NCBI GenBank assembly: GCA_029268085.1
Contig: JAJUHD010000085.1
Location: forward strand, 1 to 10,274
Source of the DNA: Bacillota bacterium
GTDB taxonomy: Bacteria > Bacillota > Clostridia > Oscillospirales > Oscillospiraceae
DNA: 10,274 bases
Reading direction: 5' to 3'
The notes beneath the pieces were generated by a model, which was not told the DNA's origin, made no database searches, and worked only from the letters and a program-made list of their open reading frames with translations. A program made the translations under genes and the position numbers. This document shows positions 5,645 to 10,274 of the stretch, one piece after another; positions within the stretch are counted from its first letter, which is position 1, and each line of letters starts with the position of its first letter.

Positions 5645-6649
5645 TTATTTTAAATACTGATCAACGTTTTCAGAAGTAACAAGCACAAACGGAATCATCG
5701 TGCTCTTTTCAACCTGTTTGCCAGCGATAACATCAGGGATCATGTTTATCGCCGTTGTAACCTGCGAGGCGCCATCCTGCAGAACAGTTGCTCCCAGCAT
5801 ACCGGCCTTGACCATGCTCAGCGGACCGGCGTTGCCATCGACGCCAATGCAGACAATGTCTTTTCTGCCAATGGAGTTGCAGTAATTCTGTACTGCGGAG
5901 CTCATATCGTCGTTATCGCATACGATTGCAACGATATCATCACCGTATGTCGTTATAGCATCGGTTGCATTGGTCACTGCTTTATCAGCAGACCAGTCGC
6001 AGGCATATTCGCCCACCATTTCAAACTTGCTGTCTGCGCCCAGCGTATTTGCAATGCCCTTGCCGCGGTCGATCTGCGCGGAGTTGCCGATAACGCCCTG
6101 CATGTGCAGATACTTACCGCCGTTGGGGCATTTTTCAATGATGTATTTGCCCATCATTTCACCTGCGAACACGTCGTCGGAGCCTACAAAAGCAGTCGCT
6201 TTTGCATCTGTGCTGTCAGTTTTGGAGTTAACTACGATGCAGGGAATTCCTTCCTGTGCACATTTGGTAACGACCGGGTCGGAGCCTGCGGATTCTGCGG
6301 GCAAGAAGATGACAAAGTTCGCGCCGTTTGTCAATGCGGTGTCCAGCAGTGTAACCTGTGTAGCCGGGTCGGTCTGACCGTCATACAGCTGCCAGGATTT
6401 AATGGTGCCGTTTGCGACCAGTGCGTCCAGAGCCTCTTTTGCGGCGGTATTAATCGTCTGGTGGAAGGCATCAACGGTGTTCTTGCATATGTAGGCAACA
6501 TTGATGTCACTGGTAGCAGCCGAGGATGCTTCTGCTGAAGGTGAAGGTGACGCTGTGGAGGAAGAAGTCGTGCCGCATGCACTCAGAAGCAATGAGGCAA
6601 TGAGCAAAATGGATGCCAGCAAGGATACGCGACGGGTGGTCTTTTTCAT
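5645..6649 (-). CDS. Sugar ABC transporter substrate-binding lipoprotein (RbsB-like, periplasmic-binding-protein type I fold)
   Basis: Extracytoplasmic receptor that captures the sugar and hands it to the permease. The N-terminus is a lipoprotein signal peptide: a charged start (KKTTRR), a hydrophobic core (residues 8-22) and a lipobox LSAC with the lipidated Cys at 25. A Ser/Ala/Thr/Pro-rich linker follows (26-47), typical of Gram-positive lipoproteins. The mature domain starts at DINVAYICKN (48-57) and has the usual ribose/galactose-binder landmarks: NSKT (141-144), VGSDD (155-159), QIDRGKG with Arg195, CDNDDMSSA (244-252) and GVDGN (269-273). The start is supported by AAGGAG eight bases upstream. 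The binding protein is encoded last in the transporter operon, after the permease, rather than first as is common. An intrinsic terminator follows. Ligand unknown. Confidence 0.94.
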   Translation of the reverse strand: MKKTTRRVSLLASILLIASLLLSACGTTSSSTASPSPSAEASSAATSDINVAYICKNTVDAFHQTINTAAKEALDALVANGTIKSWQLYDGQTDPATQVTLLDTALTNGANFVIFLPAESAGSDPVVTKCAQEGIPCIVVNSKTDSTDAKATAFVGSDDVFAGEMMGKYIIEKCPNGGKYLHMQGVIGNSAQIDRGKGIANTLGADSKFEMVGEYACDWSADKAVTNATDAITTYGDDIVAIVCDNDDMSSAVQNYCNSIGRKDIVCIGVDGNAGPLSMVKAGMLGATVLQDGASQVTTAINMIPDVIAGKQVEKSTMIPFVLVTSENVDQYLK

Positions 6650-6771
6650 ACTCTTTTCTCCTTATAGTTTATTTTTGAAAGTCCTTAAAGGGCTTATCAA
6701 CAAAAGTTACGGGCCTTGTCCTTGGTGCCGTGCGCGCAGACTCATCCGCGGTTTTACGGCAGCCTGAAAGG
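6650..6771 (-). other. Intergenic gap between permease and binding-protein genes
   Basis: This 122-base gap is long compared with the 15-17 base gaps elsewhere in the transporter operon. A short perfect inverted repeat, AGCCT-gaa-AGGCT (6761-6773), overlaps the permease stop codon and has no U-run after it, so it is not a convincing terminator; it could be an mRNA-stabilising hairpin. A weak promoter-like pair on the minus strand (TTGATA, then AAAAAT after 18 bases) precedes the binding-protein ribosome binding site. It could raise expression of the binding protein alone, but this is speculative. Confidence 0.3.
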
Positions 6772-7761
6772 CTATGCCTTATGCCAAAGTTTTTTATTCA
6801 TGAATTTATCAAGCAGCAAAGCGAGCAGAATAAGCAGACCCTTTAGAATTGTCTGCCAGAAGCTGCTGACGCCCAGCAGATTCATGCCGTTATAAATCAC
6901 GCCGATCATCAGAATACCGATCAGGCAGCCCGGTATAGTAGAAATTCCGCCCGCAAAAGATGTACCGCCGATTACGCAGGCCGCAATCGCATCCGTCTCA
7001 TAGCCGATGCCAATATTCGGTTGCGCGGCATTGATGCGTGCGCTCATTAAAACTGCTGCGACGCCCGTGCAAAAACCAGAAAAAACATAGCTGCCGACCG
7101 TTGTCCAAAAGACAGGTACACCGGAAGCGATCGCCGCGGCTTTATTGCCGCCGACGGCGTAATCATAGCGTCCGAATTTCGTCCAGTGCATCAAGATATA
7201 GGTAATAATCAAAATTGCAACTAAAAAATAAACCGCATTGGGAATTCCGAATGTTTTGCCGATGCCGATATTGGTGAAAGAAACATTGGTCAGTCCCTCT
7301 GAATAACCTCCGGAAACCAGATAACCGATGCCTCGGATAGACAGCTGTGTCGCCAGTGTGACAACAAAGGGGAAAAGGTCGAATTTAGCAAGCAGAAGGC
7401 CGTTAATCAGACCGAAAAAAGTGCAAATAGCAATGCAGACTATGCATGCGAGCAGATTGTTGCCGGTTGCGGACAGCGTTTTGCCGATCATGACAGAACC
7501 CAGCGCCAGCATGGAACCTACCGACAGGTCAATGCCTCCGCCCGTGATAACAACGCACATGCCAAAGGCGATACAGCCGTTGACCGCGACGGAATTCAAG
7601 ATAGAAAGCAAATTGTTTGCCTTGGTAAAATTGGGGGATGCAATCGTCAGAAAAATGCACATTGCTACCAGAACCAGCCCGATACCGTAGCGCCGCATGA
7701 GCAGTGAAGAATCGGTTCGATCCATCCCAAGGCGGTTTTGTCTTTTACCCAAAGTATTCAT
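6772..7761 (-). CDS. Sugar ABC transporter permease, RbsC type
   Basis: Membrane-spanning subunit of the same importer, probably a homodimer. The 329-residue protein is highly hydrophobic, with a short charged N-terminus (residues 1-25) followed by about eight to ten membrane segments. Family motifs are clear: GGGIDLSVGS (74-83), the KFDLFPFVVTLATQLSIRG region (126-144), GRYDYAVGGNKAAA (197-210, the cytoplasmic loop expected to contact the ATPase) and VIGGTSFAGG (263-272). The start codon follows AAAGGAG at about 11 bases. It begins 17 bases after the ATPase stop, so it is in the same operon. A 122-base gap separates it from the binding-protein gene. No unusual residues were noticed. Confidence 0.95.
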   Translation of the reverse strand: MNTLGKRQNRLGMDRTDSSLLMRRYGIGLVLVAMCIFLTIASPNFTKANNLLSILNSVAVNGCIAFGMCVVITGGGIDLSVGSMLALGSVMIGKTLSATGNNLLACIVCIAICTFFGLINGLLLAKFDLFPFVVTLATQLSIRGIGYLVSGGYSEGLTNVSFTNIGIGKTFGIPNAVYFLVAILIITYILMHWTKFGRYDYAVGGNKAAAIASGVPVFWTTVGSYVFSGFCTGVAAVLMSARINAAQPNIGIGYETDAIAACVIGGTSFAGGISTIPGCLIGILMIGVIYNGMNLLGVSSFWQTILKGLLILLALLLDKFMNKKLWHKA

Positions 7762-7778
7762 ACCCTCTAACTCTCCTT

Positions 7779-9281
7779 TTATTGTCCAAATTCTTTCGCC
7801 AGAATCGTTTCCTGAGTAACCGCTCCGGAAAGAATATCGCGGCGTAAAATCTCTCCGTTTATCCGCCCCTCATGGTATACCAGAATACGGTCACTCATAC
7901 CCATAATCTCCGGCAGCTCAGAGGATATCATAATAATTGCGATGCCGCGGGCCGCGAGCTTACAGATCTGGGTGTGGATTTCCGCCTTAGCCCCCACGTC
8001 CACACCGCGGGTAGGCTCGTCTAAAATCAACACTTTGGGGTTTGCCATCAGCCACTTTGCCAAAACGACCTTTTGCTGGTTGCCGCCGGACAGGCTCAGC
8101 GCTTCAATTTCAAGCCCGGCGGATTTGACGGTCATCTCCTTTGCGTAGCTTGCGCATTCCCTCTTTTCACGCTTTTGACGCAGCAGCAGCCCTTTCTGGC
8201 GGGATCTCAAGTTCGGCAGGGATATATTTTCCCTCAGGGAGCGCATCAGGCACAAGCCGTACCGTTTTCTGTCCTCATTGACCATTGCAATGCCTTGCGC
8301 GATAGCTTGTGTTGTATTTTTAATCTTTATTTCGCGCCCTTCCAGCAGAATCTGGCCGCTTACCGGAGGTACCAACCCAAAAATAGCATTTACCGTCTCT
8401 GAACGTCCTGCGCCGACAAGGCCGGTTAAACCCAGAATCTCACCTTTACGAACTTTGAAGCTGATATCCTTAAACCCTTGTCCCGTAAGATTTTTCACTT
8501 CCAGCTCCACTTCTCCGATGTCACAATCCACTTTGGGGAAAATATTCTTGACCTCTCGTCCGACCATCAGCGTAACCAGATCCGCTGTTGTAATATCCGC
8601 CACACGCCCGCAGCCGACGGAATGGCCGTCACGAAACACAGTATAGTCGTCGCAGATCTGAAAAATCTCCTCCATGCGGTGCGAAATATAAACTATTGTC
8701 TTGCCCTGAGCCTTTAAATCTCGAATTGTCCGGAACAAATGCTCCGTTTCTTCGCTGTCAAGTGAGGATGTCGGTTCATCCATAATAATCAATCTTGCAT
8801 TTTGGGAAACCGCTTTTATGATTTCCACCATCTGCGCTTTTGCAAGGGGCAAGTCGCGCATCTCTGTTTTTGCGGGTAAATTAAAAGAAAAATCGTCCAA
8901 AAGCTTTTGCGCTTTTTTCAAAGTTGTCTTCTTGTCCAGAAACGGCCCCTTCATATCCTCGCGATGCAGAAAAATGTTCTCCGCGATCGTAAGATAAGGC
9001 TCGACATTCAGCTCCTGATGCACCATTGAGACTCCCTTTGCCGCCGCTTCAGCAGGGCTTTTGACTATATATGGCTTCCCCTCAAAGGTGATCGTACCTG
9101 TATCCGGCTCAAGCAGACCTATAATACACTTCATAAGCGTGGATTTCCCCGCACCGTTTTCTCCCATCAATGCGTGTACCGTCCCCGGCCTGATCATTAT
9201 GTCGACGTTAGTAAGTGCCCGTGTTCCGGCAAAGGCCTTGCTGAGGCCATGGCATTCCAGAATATACTCGTTAGAATCCAT
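7779..9281 (-). CDS. Sugar ABC transporter ATP-binding protein, RbsA/MglA type (two nucleotide-binding domains)
   Basis: Energises import of a monosaccharide at the cytoplasmic face of the membrane. The 500-residue length is normal for the RbsA/MglA/XylG/AraG family. The first domain has Walker A GENGAGKST (residues 40-48), a degenerate signature LPLAKAQ (144-150), Walker B LIIMDEP (164-170) and the switch histidine in YISHRMEE (His201). The second domain has a degenerate Walker A, GLVGAGRS (287-294), a full signature LSGGNQQK (397-404), Walker B VLILDEP (417-423) and Ser in place of the switch histidine (MISSELPE). This asymmetry is usual for the family. The start is well supported: AAGGAGG lies five bases before the ATG. 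It starts 15 bases after the kinase stop and ends 17 bases before the permease. The transported sugar cannot be deduced from this subunit. Confidence 0.96.
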   Translation of the reverse strand: MDSNEYILECHGLSKAFAGTRALTNVDIMIRPGTVHALMGENGAGKSTLMKCIIGLLEPDTGTITFEGKPYIVKSPAEAAAKGVSMVHQELNVEPYLTIAENIFLHREDMKGPFLDKKTTLKKAQKLLDDFSFNLPAKTEMRDLPLAKAQMVEIIKAVSQNARLIIMDEPTSSLDSEETEHLFRTIRDLKAQGKTIVYISHRMEEIFQICDDYTVFRDGHSVGCGRVADITTADLVTLMVGREVKNIFPKVDCDIGEVELEVKNLTGQGFKDISFKVRKGEILGLTGLVGAGRSETVNAIFGLVPPVSGQILLEGREIKIKNTTQAIAQGIAMVNEDRKRYGLCLMRSLRENISLPNLRSRQKGLLLRQKREKRECASYAKEMTVKSAGLEIEALSLSGGNQQKVVLAKWLMANPKVLILDEPTRGVDVGAKAEIHTQICKLAARGIAIIMISSELPEIMGMSDRILVYHEGRINGEILRRDILSGAVTQETILAKEFGQ

Positions 9282-9296
9282 ATTTTCCTCCTTATA

Positions 9297-10274
9297 TCAT
9301 TCCGAACATTTGCGCCCCATCAGCGTCACTTTTTCCAGCACCGCACCGGACGAAGCATAAATCTCTTTGAATAGCTGGTAATACTCCTGATACCGCTTAT
9401 AATTCTGTTCAATGGGCTCTACCCGCCAATTATAATAACGTACCATTGCCTCGCATGCCTCTGTAACGCAAGCATATTCCCCGCAACCCACAGCCGCGCA
9501 AATGCAGGCCCCGAGGCAAGCCTGCTCCTCAAGCTGTGCCATCTTTAACGGCATGCCAAAAACGTCCGCCTGTATCTGCCGCCACATCTGGCTGCGCGCT
9601 CCGCCGCCTGAAGCTATAAGCACATCGGTGTGCAATCCCATGTCCCGGCAAATCTCCAAACATTGATACAAAGCATAGGTAACGCCCTCCATCACGGCGC
9701 GGCTCATACACGCGCGCGTTGTACCCATGTTTAAGCCGAAAAACACGCTGCTGATGTTGGGATTCAAATGCGGCGTGCGCTCCCCGTTGAGATAGGGCAA
9801 AAAAATCAGCCCTCCGCTGCCCGCCGGAACCCCTGCGACGCTTTTGTCAAGTACATCATAGCTTTTGTTGCGCAGCACGCTGCGCCACCAATTCATGCAC
9901 AATCCCGCGTTCATTATCGCGCCGTACACAATCCACGTTTTTTTGTCAAACCCATAGAACATATTGGTGTTCAGCTCAGGGTTCAGCACCGGTTTTGTAC
10001 TTTGAAAGCAAACCTGACCGCTTGTGCCAATGTTGACTGTAGCCGATGCGGGGTCTACCGCACCGTTCCCAAGACGCTGCATTGTCTGGTCTCCGCCGCC
10101 CGCGACAAGCTTTGTCTTTGTGGAAAGGCCGGTTTGGGCCGCCGCAGCGGCGCTTACTGAACCAACCACCTCGTAGCTGTTGAAGCAGGGAGGAAACCAT
10201 TCTTCCGGTATTTGCAGGCTATGGAGTATTCTGGCGTTCCAGCAGGCGTTTTTCAGATCATACGCGAGAGTCGC
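9297..10274 (-). CDS. FGGY-family carbohydrate kinase, xylulokinase-like (partial, N-terminus outside window)
   Basis: ATP-dependent cytoplasmic sugar kinase; the closest family I recognise is xylulokinase (XylB), which phosphorylates D-xylulose at O5, but other ketoses are possible. The frame stays open to the right edge, so only the C-terminal part (about 325 residues) is present; an internal GTG at 10169 is not the start, because the residues before it (e.g. LAYDLKNACWNARIL) continue a XylB-like alignment. Visible motifs: the GGGDQT segment with the probable catalytic Asp at 10089-10091, the NIGTSGQV phosphate-binding stretch, the LPYLNGERTPH segment and the C-terminal ASGGGARSQMW adenosine-binding motif. 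The stop codon is 15 bases before the ABC ATPase start, so the two are very likely co-transcribed. This makes it likely that the imported sugar, or its ketose isomer, is the substrate. Substrate and phosphorylated position cannot be read from the sequence. Confidence 0.9.
   Translation of the reverse strand, partial: ATLAYDLKNACWNARILHSLQIPEEWFPPCFNSYEVVGSVSAAAAAQTGLSTKTKLVAGGGDQTMQRLGNGAVDPASATVNIGTSGQVCFQSTKPVLNPELNTNMFYGFDKKTWIVYGAIMNAGLCMNWWRSVLRNKSYDVLDKSVAGVPAGSGGLIFLPYLNGERTPHLNPNISSVFFGLNMGTTRACMSRAVMEGVTYALYQCLEICRDMGLHTDVLIASGGGARSQMWRQIQADVFGMPLKMAQLEEQACLGACICAAVGCGEYACVTEACEAMVRYYNWRVEPIEQNYKRYQEYYQLFKEIYASSGAVLEKVTLMGRKCSE

Noticed and set aside
5327..5653. Plus-strand open frame of 108 codons in the gap before the aldolase gene
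   Set aside because: It starts with TTG, lacks a ribosome binding site, has no recognisable domain, and runs across the terminator and into the end of the binding-protein gene on the other strand.
6761..6773. Terminator after the permease gene
   Set aside because: The AGCCT/AGGCT hairpin is only 5 bp and has no U-rich tract after it.

Overview
All ten genes in this window lie on the minus strand, so the biology reads from high to low coordinates. I read the window as a carbohydrate-uptake and catabolism locus. It has a sugar kinase (incomplete at the right edge), a ribose-type ABC importer and six sugar-metabolism enzymes or accessory proteins. Strong AAGGAG-type ribosome binding sites, one TTG start, mid-range GC and protein similarity to gut Clostridia point to a Gram-positive anaerobe of that kind. 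The taxonomic call is an inference from style only.

Layout in transcription order. (1) 9297 to the right edge: xylulokinase-like FGGY kinase, N-terminus outside the window. (2) 9281-7779: two-domain RbsA/MglA-type ATPase. (3) 7761-6772: RbsC-type permease. (4) 6649-5645: lipoprotein sugar-binding protein. A good intrinsic terminator at 5551-5592 closes this first transcription unit. A 354-base gap follows, with a candidate promoter, a 10-bp direct repeat and inverted repeats that could be an operator. (5) 5290-4415: class II ketose-phosphate aldolase. (6) 4333-3650: D-lyxose/mannose isomerase-family cupin. (7) 3560-1854: single-chain dihydroxyacetone kinase-family protein with its DhaL domain first and DhaK domain second. 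(8) 1831-1034: triose-phosphate-isomerase homologue with altered phosphate loops and a TTG start. (9) 1009-551: small cupin-like protein of unknown role. (10) 458-15: RpiB/LacAB-family isomerase lacking both usual active-site histidines.

How the genes may work together (inference): the importer brings in a sugar, the FGGY kinase phosphorylates a ketose, and the aldolase splits a ketose phosphate into a C3 unit and an aldose. The last enzymes resemble the tetrulose-phosphate module of erythritol/threitol catabolism (DAK-family erythrulose kinase, TIM-like EryH/LerI, RpiB-like EryI/DerI), which ends at D-erythrose 4-phosphate. The lyxose-isomerase homologue could turn an aldotetrose into erythrulose. 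This would fit a heptulose-like or other substrate that yields C3 plus C4. The simpler alternative is that the dihydroxyacetone kinase and TIM homologues handle triose units. No transcriptional regulator, mobile element, tRNA, rRNA or CRISPR array is visible.
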